From: Taeniopygia guttata
Taxonomy: Eukaryota > Chordata > Aves > Passeriformes > Estrildidae
Assembly (NCBI RefSeq): GCF_048771995.1
Contig: NC_133063.1
Location: 5,778,001-5,842,000 of the forward strand
Direction: 5' to 3'
Length of the DNA: 64,000 bases
The notes under the pieces were generated by a model. That model was not told the origin of the DNA. It saw only the letters and a list, made by a program, of their open reading frames with translations, and did not search any database. This document shows, piece by piece, positions 10,888-22,471 of this stretch. A program made the translations under genes and the position numbers. How positions within the stretch are numbered: the stretch's first letter is position 1; the number at the start of each line of letters is the position of its first letter.

Positions 10888-10953
<66 letters not shown>

Positions 10954-13900
10954 TTTGCAGGAGGAGTTGGATCCTGAGCTGTTTTCTCCAGCTCATTTTC
11001 AGAGCATTTAAGCAGCTGAAAGTGGGGTTGCTTGGTGCTTGAAGCCATGATGGAAGTTCTCCTGTACAAGAGAGTGCAGTCCCATCTAACTGGCCCATTT
11101 GACTTGAGTTTGAACAATTAGAATGCCATTTCTCTGCAGATGATTTCTCCTTAGTGCATCTGGCTCCAGAGCTGAATGGAGAGGTTACCTGTCCCTGACA
11201 CTGCTGTCTATCTGCAGAGCCCAAAACAGACCTCTGAGCCTCCTCTGGATGCATGTCTTCCTGAAGAAGAGGCCAAAGGGGAGGAAGATTCCCACCAAAG
11301 TGCACCTGCTGCCACTGCAGGGCCTGAGCATCCAGCATCAGTAAGTGGCAGCTCTGGCTAGTCCTGTGGCTTGAGCAAAGGAGAGCTGCAAGTTTCTGAG
11401 CAGACAGCACCTGCCCTGCCTGGCTGAAGATGCTGAGGACTGGAATCTTTCCAGCTCTCCCAGAGCACTTCCCCCAGCCTGTGAGGCCTGGAGAAGGGGT
11501 GTGGTACTTGGACATTTAGGCATCACTTTCCTACTGTTCTGACAGGGGCTGGGAATTTGTCTCAGCAAGAGACAAGAGGTAGCAATAGGATGTCTTTGGA
11601 TGCTCCTGGGGTACAAGTGAGGCCCTTTGTGCCCAGGGGCTATGCAGGGTCCTTGTCCCCAGTGAAGAGAGCAGTGCAAAGGTGCAGTTCACAGCCTTGC
11701 AGTATATGAGGAGACACTGTCCCCAGGAGGGACGTGGCCCTCCCCACAGAACAGCCAAAGTCAGGAGCTAAAGGAACAGCTGAGATGCAGCGAGGCCTGT
11801 AGCTGAAGAGACGTAAGGCTCTGAATGACAGGTTCTTTCCTGACCCTCCTGCTGCTTTCTGTGCACAGAGCAAAAGGGCAGCGCCAGCACCTGCTCCGGC
11901 TGCCTCTGCACCCGAGGAAGAGGCTGAAGAGGAGGAAGGTGCCAATGAACCTGCCCCTTCTGTCAGCCCACAGCCTGAGCAGCCAGCATCAGTAAGTGCC
12001 TGTTTGGGTTAGCAGTGTCTTTGGTGACATTTTGTCCCTCATGTAAAAGCAGGGTTTGGGTTCAGGGCCGTGAGCTGGAGAAGTGGGCTGCAAAAGCTGA
12101 GAGGTGAAGAGCCCTGGATGTGGCCAGCAGCATCTTCCTCAGGGCTTGCATTTGAAATGAGATCGGAGGGGCATCTCTGCCAGGCACATTTGTGACCCAA
12201 ATTAATTTCTTGTCCCAGAGCTCCAGCTCCTCTGTCGTGGCACCTGCACGAGCTGCAGCTGAAGAAGCCTCCAGTGCCCAAGCTGGAAACTCAAGCAGGA
12301 GCAGCTCGTGCACCTGGAGCACGACTAGTTCCTCTGGCAGCAGGGAGCTGCTGGGAGAGAGGACAGAGGACAAGTGCCTGGCCATGCTGAGTACGTCCTT
12401 TGTGACCCTTGTGTGCCGCAGCAGTGCCTGGTGTGTGCGTGCGTGTGTCAGCAAGAGCTGTCCCAGCTCCTGTTCCTCCTCAGCTGAGTGCCAGCTCCTG
12501 AGGCCTCCCCACAGGAGCTGTTGCTGTGCTCTGAGGTGGGGAGGGATCTCTGGGCTGCTGCTCCTGCCTCGGAGGGCAGCTGGGCCTGGTTTGGCTTTGC
12601 CTGAGCTTCCCTCTAGGCAAAAGGCAGTGCAGAGATTGTTTCTGGCTGAGCAGGAGGCTGTGACTGAGCAAACGAGGAGGCCTCCAGGAGCTCCTGTGGG
12701 GCCCAGCTCCTGTGGGGCAAGGCCAAGGTCATCTTCAGAGCTCAGCCTGTCCTAAAAGCTGAGTGACCTCATTCCTAAGGCCCATCACAGTAGGGTAGAA
12801 CATCAGCTGCTGCTCTTGAGCGGCAGAGGGGCCTTGTTTAGGCAAAGTCCTGCTTCAAGCTGGAGATCTTAGCTCTGCTGGAGGCACTTTGCAATATTCT
12901 TCCTGTTCTGGAAAGGGCAGCTGTTGATAAAAATGGATTCCAGAACCCAAGATGCCTTGCATGTTTGCAAGGATTAAATCTTTTGTTGAATGTCCCAGAG
13001 TGTTCATTGCCCAAACAGAAAAATTGTGTTTGTCCTGCTGCCCTTAATGTCTGTAGGCAACAATCACTTCTCTTGCTTACAGTTCTCTGATCCCTGTCTC
13101 CTCTGACTGTTTCTTGACGTGCTTAGATTTTAGTTTAGACTTCTAGTTTTGGACAGGCCATCTGTGCTGCAGGGCTGCTTGTCCTGCTGCTGTTGCTTTT
13201 TAGGTGGTGGCGGTGTGGTGGTGTTGTTGTTTCCTGAGGGAGTGAGTTGAAAGGGCGCAGTGTCCCAGAGAGTGGGGCTGCCTTTCTGATCTGCTGCAGG
13301 GTGGGATCTCTTTTGAAGGGAGCATCTTTCCTTGGGATTTTTACAGAGATGCTGGTGAGCGAGGGAGATCCTGAGGCTAAATACACAGAACTGGAAACAA
13401 TTGGCAGAGGGTGAGTGCAGCCACAGTTCCTTCCATTTACTGTTTGTCCCTGGACTTTTTTCCTCTTGTACTGCGGAGTCCTGCACTTGCAGGAACTAAA
13501 GGACTTCTTCTTTCTCTGTGGCTGTTTTGTTTCTAGGGGCTTTGGCACGGTGTGCATGGCAGTGGAGACTGCCACAGGAGAAGAGGTAAGCGTCAAGCAG
13601 CGCCACAGCTTCTGCAGAACTGTTTTAGGACAGCATTTGATCTGTCATGTCTGGAAGAGTTTGCTTTGTTGCTGTGAAATGGAGAATGCCAGTGGAATCA
13701 TCAAGTCCCCTAGAGGTTGTCCAGCAGTTTTGCTCCATGTTTTCTGGCAGAAATTGACTTTCTGCTTGCAAGAGGAGTGTGAATGAAACTGGGGATGATA
13801 AAGTAAAGCCATGGGGGAAGTCTGTGGGAACGGTGAGTGTTGTTAGGGCTTTGAGGTGGACAGCATAGACCATATTTCTGCCAGGTTTCCAAGGCAAAGG

Positions 13901-16900
13901 CTATCTGGCTCTTTGTCCTGGGAGGTGCCCAAGCAAGCGGTCTGATGTCCAGCCACAAGGCAGCTTGGCCCAGCCCAGCTCTGTCACCCCATCATCACTG
14001 TCTCCGTGTTCCCCTGGTGGTTCTGTGCCACCAACTTTGGTTCATGTTTTCCATGTTGTTTTAGGTGGCTATAAAGAAAATTAGTCTCCTGGAAGAGAGC
14101 AACAGCGAGGTGTGCCTGAATGAAATCCAGATCATGCGTGGCAATAAGAATGGCAATCTTGTCACCTTTGTAGACAGGTGAGTGGTTCTGCTGTTCTGCC
14201 GTGAAAGGTCATTCACATTCTGCAAGCCAGAAGTTCAACCACTCCTTTGGTGGCTGGCAGAGGATGGAGCTGTTAATTCCTGCTTCTGGGCTGATCTACA
14301 GCGATCTGGGAGGAGATTGCATTGGGGCTGCGTTCATCTTTGCTGGCATACCTAGTTTGAAGTGTGCTTTCAAAGACCGGCCTTGGCCCTGTCTCACTGA
14401 GCCAACAGCCTCAAAGTTCCTGTCCTCTCTCCACATGGTTTCATTTGTTTTGGCATTTGATTTTTTCCTACGGGTCTCCAGTGCTGATAAAGCGCTGTAG
14501 ATTGTATTTCCCTTGGCCTGTTGCATTGGTGTGGATACCAAGCAGCCTTTAGACTGCACAGAGTTCAAGCCCTGTAGAGCATTGTGAATGACTATTCCGC
14601 CTGTCGTCCTCTGAGAGAGACACAGGAGCAAGAATCCATCAGGTCATGTAAGTGCACACCTTCATCTCCAGGCTGTTGTTTCCTCCTTTCAGCTACCTGG
14701 TGGACGAGGAACTCTGGCTGGTGATGGAATACATGGATGGAGGTTCTTTACACGATGTCATTAGGGAGACTCATATGGCAGAAGGAGAGATAGCAGCTGT
14801 CTCTCGGGAGGTAAGGGATGGCGCTTGTGCTTCCCATGGCTTGGTTGGGACGGCCCTTCCAAATGGGTGATAAGGAGAGGAGAGATTTCCCCTTCCAAGC
14901 TTCCTTTCTGCATTTCTCTTACGCCTGGCAGTAGCAAGAGCAGATGAAGTGCCTGCCAATATGCCTGCCCTTCTTCTAGTGTGTTTGTGTTTGTCTCTCT
15001 AAAGCCTTGCCTGGAGCCTGTGTGTGCTGCATTCCTTCCCCACAAGAGCAAAGTGGCTGGTGGCACCATGTTGAGCAAGTGGCAAAGACAAAGAGATACT
15101 CACAGGACTCTCACAGAGCTCACCCTCAAAGGAGAGCCTTGCACCCCAAGTGGTGCTTGCAAAAGCAGACACTGTTGTCTGGCTGCAGAGAGTACAGGCG
15201 CTGCAGCAGTGCACCTTGAGTCTGTGTTTGCAGGGCACTGGCCAGAGCAACAATTGCCCTTTCCCTTTCAAAAGCAAACAGCCACGTCCTTAGAAAAGCT
15301 CCGCTGTCCTCGTGTTGGAGCAGCCAGCTCTGCTGCCTTTGCCAGCAGCCTGGCCTGCCGTGGCTCCGCATCCCCCAGGAAGTCAGTCTTGCAGGTGTGC
15401 CACTGCCCTGCTTGTGGGAGGAAATCCACTCAGGCTCGTGTTTCTTTTTCCTCTCTCAGTGCCTGCAAGGCCTGGATTTCCTTCACTCCAAGCAAGTGAT
15501 CCACCGAGACATCAAAAGCCACAACATTCTCCTGGGCTTGGACGGCTCTGTCAAGTTGGGTGTGTGTTGCTGGCCAGGCTCAGCCGTGGCGGGCTGCGGT
15601 GTGGGGCTGCCTTTGGGTGCTGCCGCTTCCCTGGTGCCTGTGGCAGTGCAGGCTGCCCTGCTGCGAGCGCAGAGCACAGCCACAAGGTGCAGGGAGCTGT
15701 AGCTGGGCAGAAGGGGTCAGGAGTGCCTTTGGCTTGTGTGTGTCCCTTCCCCAGCAAGGCAGCAGCAGTCTAATAGCTTCAGGGGACTAAAAGCCACTGC
15801 CTGAAGTCGGGGGCTTTTGCAAAGTGGCCAATTGCGTATTTCCTCAGCTGCAGGCCCGAGGAATGGCAGCATGCCCCTGGTACAGCTGGATTCCACGCTG
15901 CCTTCTTAGACATTGATTCAGTGGGGAATTCTTTTCTTTGCTTTCCTTTTTCACGCTGGCTTCATGTGAGTGTTTTTTCTCCTCAGCTGATTTTGGCCTT
16001 GCTGCTCAGCTCACCGCTGAGCAGAGCAAACGAAGATCAGCTGTTGGGACTACTCACTGGATGGCACCAGAAATTTTCACAAAGAAGCCCTACGGCCCCA
16101 AAGTGGACATCTGGTCCTTTGGAATTGTGGGAATCGAGATGGTGGAAGGAGAACCTCCTTACCTGATGAACAGCTCTCGCACGGTACGCTGCAACTACCC
16201 TCAGATGCTCCTGTCACTCTGACTAAATCTACTCCCATTCTGCTGCCTGGGAAGCTTGCTAACACCTGACAATGATAGGTGCCAGGCTGCATAGTCTCTT
16301 ATGCTTCTTGCTCAGATTATCCCCTTGGCATTTCATCATGAATAGCACAAGAAAATCACTATGCCTTTTCCTTGATGGAAGCTTTGCCTAAGAGAGCAGT
16401 GAGCAGCTTTACCTAAGGGAGCAGTGAGCTGCAATTTATGGGAGGAATCCTTGGAAATAGTAAAGTTAGATTAAAGTCTGTCTTCCACCTCGCCTGTAGA
16501 GCTGGTGTCAGTGCTGAGAGGAGCAAGGTGTGCTGCTGCTGATGGAGTTGCTCCTAATTCCATCACCCAATGAAATCAGGGGTCAAGGCAAGAGCCTTTG
16601 CATGTTGGACTGGCTACGGCTGCCTCTGGCTTTGGGTTCTTTTAGTAGGGGTAGGAAAGGTATCTCCCTCCCTCTGGCAGGGAGTAAAGAGCCACTGGGG
16701 AGTGGAGCTTGTCCAGTGGGGTCTGTGTGAGCAGTTTGGCGTGTGAAGGAGACAGGTGGAGCGTGGCATTTCCTTCTTCTCCAGGTTCAGCAGCTGATAA
16801 TCACCGGGGGCACCCCGAAGCTGCAGAAGCCCAGGCAACAGTCGGCTTGGCTGCGAGACTTTCTGTGCTGCTGCCTGGAGACGGACGAGGACAGGCGCTG

Positions 16901-17397
16901 GTCTGCCCAGGAACTTCTGCAGGTAAAAGGCAAAGCGGCTGCCGGGTGCGCCGGCCGTCCGCTGCCAGGGGCTCCTCGTCTGCTCAAGTCCAAGGCGGCA
17001 GATGGGCCCTGCTCCTGAGAATCTCCAGTCTGGGGGCTTCTCAAAGGAAAACAGAGAAGAATCCAGGCCTGGTATGGGTTGGAAGGAGCCTTTCCAGGTC
17101 GCCTAGACCAAATCTCCTTCAGCTGAAGCCATCTGGGTTAATGGATTTGTGGGATTGGGAGCCATGTTTGGCTCATGTAGCAAGGTCCTGGATGGAGCAG
17201 AGGTGCACAGACTGCCCTCCTTTGTGTATCTTTCTGCTTGCCAGAGAAAGCCATTTTCTGCCTGTGAGGTCAGTAGAAATTAATGTCTTCTTTTTCTCTT
17301 TGGGCAGCATCCGTTTGTAACCTCAGCCAAGCCGACCTCCAGCCTGAAGCCTCTGATCATGGCAACGCAGCAGTTTATGGCCGACAGGAGATACTAG
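9728..17397 (+). CDS. PAK3-like: PAK-like serine/threonine kinase, gene 1 (13 coding exons, intact)
   Basis: Exons: 9728-9803, 10726-10763, 11218-11340, 11869-11991, 12219-12390, 13347-13410, 13537-13585, 14065-14177, 14693-14810, 15460-15559, 15987-16183, 16785-16922, 17308-17397. All borders are AG/GT and phases join to 466 residues. The ATG has a strong Kozak context (ACCATGG). Residues 1-38 include a hydrophobic stretch; 39-177 are acidic, Ala/Pro/Ser-rich. The kinase domain (about 190-441) has the Gly loop IGRGGFG, VAIKK (Lys219), alphaC Glu235, HRDIKSHN (Asp309), DFG (327-329) and MAPE (351-354), so it looks catalytically complete. Family resemblance is to group I PAKs, but no CRIB/p21-binding or autoinhibitory region is present. 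The activation-loop phosphosite position is Ser343 instead of Thr. Regulation by Rac/Cdc42 is therefore not expected (inference). Confidence 0.88.
10889..10951 (+). repeat. (CAG)21 microsatellite in intron 2, kinase gene 1
   Basis: Twenty-one uninterrupted CAG units lie in the intron between exons 2 and 3. The same site holds 13 units in unit 2 and 5 in unit 3. Open frames across it (poly-Ser, poly-Ala or poly-Leu depending on frame) are artefacts of the repeat. Confidence 0.95.
17070..17180 (-). repeat. Possible degenerate CR1 3'-end fragment in kinase intron 12
   Basis: The + strand reads GGTTGGAAGGAGCC followed by CTAGACCAAATCTCC, resembling the reverse complement of the CR1 LINE 3' end. 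It is short and diverged. An equivalent lies at about 45775-45880 in unit 2. Confidence 0.35.
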
Positions 17398-17484
17398 CCC
17401 TGCAAGAGGCCATTGGTGTTTTTTGTAGTTTCTAGTTTGTATTTGATAGCTTGTAGTTTCTAGTTTGTTTAGACTGATAGTGTA

Positions 17485-17490
17485 AATAAA
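17485..17490 (+). terminator. Polyadenylation signal, kinase gene 1
   Basis: AATAAA lies 88 bases after the stop codon of the last exon, in a T/A-rich 3' UTR. It is conserved at 46188 in unit 2. Confidence 0.75.
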
Positions 17491-17958
17491 TACGATAATA
17501 CATAAAACCTTCACTGTGCTGGAAGCCTCCCTTTGTTCTCACGCTGTTCCTAAGCTCTAAATTTGCTTCTGAATGGTCAGGTTTTTCTTAAATGTGGGAA
17601 AAGCCATATATGGGGTTGTGAGACTGTGCCTCCTTGCTGCTGGAATTAATGGTGCAATTTGTGTATGAAGAAGATGAAGCAGCTGCTGGGATGTGTCCAC
17701 TTCCAGATTAACCTTTGCGTCACAAAAGTGCCGCTTTCCCCTGCTTGCCACCTAAATCGCCTCCTTTTCCACGGATGTGCCTTCCTCATTTAGACGGCGC
17801 AGACAGCAAGCACTGGATAGCCTCGGTGGAGTGTGTCTTCACTTGATTCCCTCTTCACTTACCAGTGACCTGGACAGAAAACTCAGCTGTAGTCTTTTCT
17901 TCCATGTGGCAATTTAGCTGTGCACATTCAGCTCCACGCGGCTGCTTTTGTCTTGCGG

Positions 17959-20900
17959 CTACCTTGTCAATGAGGTTGTCCTGATGGTGTTGGAGTTTAT
18001 GGATGGAGGCTCCTTGGCTGATGTGATCAGCATGAAAAGTCTGGCTGAAGGACACATAGCAACAGTGTGTCGGGCGGTAAGGTGTCCTGCTTGTGCTTGG
18101 GATGGCTTGGACAGACTGGTGCTTTGAAAGCGCTGCAAAGGGAGTGATTCCATGCTCAGAGCTTTCTTTCTGTGTTGTTCTTATGCTCCGGAAAGGAAAG
18201 AGCATCTGGGCTGAACTGCCTGCCGGTGTCCCTGCTCTTACTCTAGTCTGTTCTGTACTCTTCTATCCTATTACTGAACTCTCTGTCTCGTTTTCATTGT
18301 CATTTTCTGTTCTGCACTTTGGCTCTCCAAGCCTTTGCCTTTCTACCGGTATATAATACCTTCTTTGCCTGTAAGCACAAAGGTGCTGGTGTCCAAGTTT
18401 TAAACCAGTGGCAAAGCCAAAGAGAGACTCGTCTGTCACAGGTCTCAACTTCAAAGGATGGCATGGCACCCACCATGGTGCTTGCTACTGAAAACTGACA
18501 CATGAGCTACTTCCAAGTCAGCTGTCCCTTGTCCTCCAATCTCCCACCTGACAGTGATGCCCTTGGTACCCAAGGCAGGGACTTTTCCTCTTTTGGCAAA
18601 GCATTGTTTGTCCTGCGGACGGGGAGAGCGCATCCACTGCAGCAGGGATGGCTCTGACTGGCTTTGCCGGGGACAATCTGGAGCAGTGACTGATGTTTCC
18701 CCCTCAAGCACTGATATGCCTTCCCTTGGAAAGATCCTGCTCTCCTAGTGTGGCAGCAGCAAGCTCTTCCTCTTGCCAGCACTCACGCTCCTTTGAGATC
18801 TGTGAATCTTCAGGAGCAGACTCCTTTTGTGTGTGGCGAAATCCGATCAGGCTCACTTTTGGCCTCCTGTTTCTTTTTTTCTCTCCCAGTGCCTGCAAGG
18901 CCTGGCTTTCCTGCATGCCAACCAGGTGATCCACAGAGACATCAAAAGTGGAAACATCCTGCTGGGCCGGGATGGCTCCGTCAAGCTGGGTGGGTATTCT
19001 CGGTCAGGCGCAGCGCTCCGGGCAGGCGGTGTGGGGCTGCTTTGGAGCGGCTGCGGGTGCCCAGCAGTGGTGCCGGGGAGAGGGCAGGGAGCGCTCTGCA
19101 AGCCCAGGGCGCAGCTGTAAGGTGCTGAGTGGTCTAGAGAGCAACAAGGTAGCAAGAGTAACTTTGGTTTGTGTGTGCGTTCCTTCCAAAAGGAGGGAGT
19201 TTCAGCGTAAAAGTTGCGGTGAGTGAGGAAAAGGCACGGTGGGAATCGTGGGGGGTAACTAAGTGGACAAATGCCCACGTCCTTGGCTGCAGCCCTGAGG
19301 AAAGAGAGCCCAGCTGCTTTTCCAGCTCGAATCAGCACTGCATTCTGAGATGTAGGCGTCCTGAGAAAGCCTTTTCCTTGGTTTCCTACTTGAAGCAGTA
19401 TTTGTTTTTCTCCTCAGCTGATTTTGGCCCCTGTGGTCTGCTCAGCCCTGAGCAGAGTAAACGGAGGTCGATAGTCAGCACCACGTGGTGGATGGCACCC
19501 GAGGTGGTGAGAAGAGAGCCCTACGGCCCCAAAGTGGACACCTGGTCCCTTGGCATCGTGGGAATAGAAATGGCCACAGGAGAGGCTCCTTATATTCGGG
19601 AAAACAGTGACACAGTAAGGTGCAAATACGCTCAGAGAGCAGTGTCTCCTTCTGGTCCGTGTCCATTAGACAAAATCTTATGCCCACAGCTTGAAGTGCT
19701 TCCACCAAGGCCCTCTTTCTAAAAACATCCCAGGGGTTCAGATCAGCTGTCAAGGGAAGACCTGTTGCAGCTTGAAATAGCTGGGGCTGCACTGGAGCCT
19801 TTTATCCTTTGGGAGAGAAGGCTCATCTCTAAACCTCTGCTAGGCAAGAAATTGACACTGCAGACTGGAGCTTCGAAGATGGGCTCTAGGTGAGCACTGA
19901 AGGATATGGAAGAATCACGTAGACTCTCGTGTTTCCTTTTGCTTCAGGCTAGCTACCTGATAGGCAAGCAAGGGGTACCAGATCTGCACAAGCTCGGGCT
20001 GCCCTCTGGCTTGTGTGAATTCCTGGGTTGCTGCCTGCAGATGGATGTGGACAGGCGAGGCTCTGCCGAGGAACTTCTGCAGGTACAAGGCAAAGCGGCT
20101 GCAGCCCAAGCAGCTGTTCCCTGTCAGGGTTTGTTTTTTGGGGAAAACTCCAGGGCTTCACATGGGCCCCCCCATCTAATAATCTCTACTCTGGGTGCTT
20201 TTCCAATGAAAGCCAAGCAGGATCCAAGACTCTTTGTGGCTAGGAGGGACCAGTGCATGTCATCTAGTCCAAAACATCAGCCACTGGCAAGGACATCTTG
20301 AAGTGGATGAGGCTGCTCAGAGTCCCATCCAAGCTGACCTTGAACGTTGCTGGGCTTGGGGCTCCTCCCAGCTCTCTGGGCAGCCTGTGGCAGTGTTTCA
20401 GCACTCACCTTGTGAACAGTTTCTTCCTTAGAGCCAATCTGAATGGAGTGTCTTTTAGCTGAAACTATTCACCCTTGTCCCCTTACAATTGGCCCTACTA
20501 AAAGCTATGTCCCCATCTTTCTTAGAAGCCCCTACAAATATTGAAAGGTCTCCTTGGCGCTTGCTCTTCTCCAGGCTAAACCAGCACAACTCTCACAGCT
20601 GTTCCTCAGAGGAGAGCTCCCTCCTTCTGGTCATTTCTGTGGCCCTCTTTTGCTCTTGGGTGGTGTATTCAGGTTTACCTGCTAGCAAAGGGAACTGAAG
20701 TATTGCAATGCCAGGGATGTGGGCTTGAAGAACATGACGAAAGCCGTCCCTGCCCAGCGCTTCTGGATTGGTGTGTGGGAAGGCGGGGGCTGTGGGGGAG
20801 CTCCTTCTGAGCATCCCAGGGCACTCAGCCTGTCCCTCCTGCCCCACTCTTTGAGCTTGCTGCCTCTGCTTTCTGCCAGTCAAACAGGGACAGCTGAGCA

Positions 20901-21663
20901 GGACTTGTGCCAGACCCATGTGCTGCCTGGCCCGTTCAAGTAGATGAGAATCCTTGCGGCTTTGCCGCCCGGTTTTGTGGCAGACGAGGACCAGGCCACT
21001 TCCTTGGCTGTTCCTGCTGACAAGGAAGATGCCGGCCAGCACAGGAGGTGGGGGGCCATGCCAAGGCAGAGCCTACTCTTCCTGCACGCTGGAGCTGAGC
21101 ACATCTGAGCCTTGCTGCTTTGTCTCCTTGCTCCTGGCTTGCTGCTGAAAACCCGCGTTTGCTGTGGTCCTGAGAACAACACGTGGGATCGATATTTTTC
21201 AGAGCTCTTGGGAGTCTCCTGAGGAATGTCTTATGCCCCACATCTCTTTTGGACACTCAAATAGCTCATGTCTGTAGAAAAGAGGAGCTGGAATAAGTCT
21301 GTTGAGTTTCCTGTAAGGAACAAAACCTTTGGACAGCAAGCAGCAATCCCACAGTGCTGTCAGGACAAAAATCCCAGCAAGTGATGACACCTTGAGCAAT
21401 GGACTAGTGCAGCTGTGGGCCATGTTTGCCTGTGCTAGCAGCATCCTGGGCATGAAGGCTCACGTGCTGATGGTGCCTTCAGTCCTATGTTAGTGTATTT
21501 CAGGGTGCTAGAGGAATGCAGCTTGACCCTGTAAGGAACTCAGTTTGGAAAAGAATGGTTCCTTTTCCCTTTGTCTCTTTTAATTTGGTTTGGTTTGTTT
21601 CTTTTTCCCTTTGGGCAGCATCCATTTCTCCAGTCAGCGGAGCCTCTCTTAAGCCTCTTCTGA
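17959..21663 (+). pseudogene. PAK-like kinase paralogue, 5'-truncated, five exons
   Basis: Exons equivalent to exons 9-13 of gene 1 lie at 17959-18076, 18890-18989, 19418-19614, 19948-20082 and 21619-21663. Joined in phase they have no internal stop and end in TGA. They retain [11 protein letters not shown] and MAPE with clear PAK resemblance, but are more diverged from gene 1 than the three unit genes are from each other. The Gly-loop and catalytic-Lys exons are missing. The first exon is preceded by GCGG instead of an AG acceptor. The activation loop reads [11 protein letters not shown] (Gly to Ser), and the fourth exon is 3 nt shorter. Most likely a decaying 3' half of another array member; use as alternative 3' exons of a neighbour cannot be excluded. 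Confidence 0.8.
20236..20660 (-). repeat. CR1 LINE 3'-end fragment
   Basis: The + strand reads as the reverse complement of an avian CR1 3' region. Recognisable parts are CATCTAGTCCAAAACATCAG, CCCATCCAAGCTGACCTTGAA, CTCTGGGCAGCCTGTG, CTTCTCCAGGCTAAACCAGC and CAGAGGAGAGCTCC. It lies in the intron between the fourth and fifth exons of the truncated kinase paralogue. Confidence 0.8.
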
Positions 21664-21859
21664 CAGCCTGATTGCTGTCATCCCTGCAGCAAAATCATGC
21701 AGGAAGCAAAGGAGATGGCAAGGAGCACTTCAGCACTTGGGGAAATGAACCTCTGAGAACAGGTAGAAATCCTGAGGGGAGAGGGGCCAGGAAACGGGCA
21801 GCCATGGGAGCAGGAAAGGAAGGTGGCATCTCCTATTCTCCCACCTGCTGATCCTGCTT

Positions 21860-22171
21860 TTGACTTTCTGCTTAGGACAGCATTGCTGTAGGGCACAAAG
21901 TCACTACTGCTGTGCCCTTTTCAGGTGTGGGGTTGTGCACGGCATGAAGCTTCCACTGATTATCTGGGGAGCTTGGCTGGCACTTCATGTGGAAGTGTCT
22001 TCCTCCCCTCATAAGGACTTGGAAGGGCAGCGTTTGGAGGCACAGCAGCTGCTGGCACACAGCTGCTCCTTCTGTACCTTCCTGGTGGAGGTACAGAAGG
22101 AGCAGGAGAACAGGCTGCTGGAGATGAAGCAGGAAGTTGCCAGCATGCAAGCTGTACAAGCAAAGTTCTGA
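21860..22171 (+). other. Unrecognised small open frame with coiled-coil-like end
   Basis: Within the frame an ATG at 21944 starts a 75-codon stretch. It begins with a hydrophobic, signal-peptide-like segment (KLPLIIWGAWLALHVEV) and ends with a charged, heptad-like segment rich in Glu, Gln and Lys, with a TGA at 22169-22171. The product is not recognised. It lies between the truncated kinase paralogue and further kinase scraps, and a 17-bp hairpin (22063-22105) lies inside it. It may be an exon of a lost gene; coding status is uncertain. Confidence 0.25.
22063..22105. repeat. Perfect 17-bp inverted repeat with 9-nt loop
   Basis: The arms CTGCTCCTTCTGTACCT (22063-22079) and AGGTACAGAAGGAGCAG (22089-22105) are exact reverse complements, separated by TCCTGGTGG. 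Confidence 0.9.
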
Positions 22172-22471
22172 AGCAAAGCCAGTCAAAAGGCAAAGGCTGT
22201 GAGAAGAGAGTTTCTGTGTTGTTTTGGACTCCTCTGTGCTCCATATGGGCACTGTTTCTCCGCACTCTGTCTGTCTGGGGGGCACTGTCTCTTAGCTGGC
22301 CCTTGGTAAACCGTGCTGGAGAGACCTTTGTGTCTTCAGGGAGCGGTGTGGTGAGAGGCTACCAGAGTGCAGGTTTGAGGGGGGCAGGCATGGTGATGCA
22401 GGCCCAAAGAGAATGGGAAAGCCAGAGCTTCCTCTCAGAAGGAGGGAGGTCTCATGGGAAGTCCTCTGCAG

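Noticed and set aside
10860..11042. Poly-Ser frame on the + strand
   Set aside because: It lies wholly in intron 2 and is produced by the CAG repeat.
10847..11515. Long - strand open frame with poly-Leu/poly-Cys across exon 3 and intron 2, with counterparts in units 2 and 3
   Set aside because: It is the opposite strand of the CAG tract and of real exons. Its length and composition follow the microsatellite, and the frame differs between units with repeat length.
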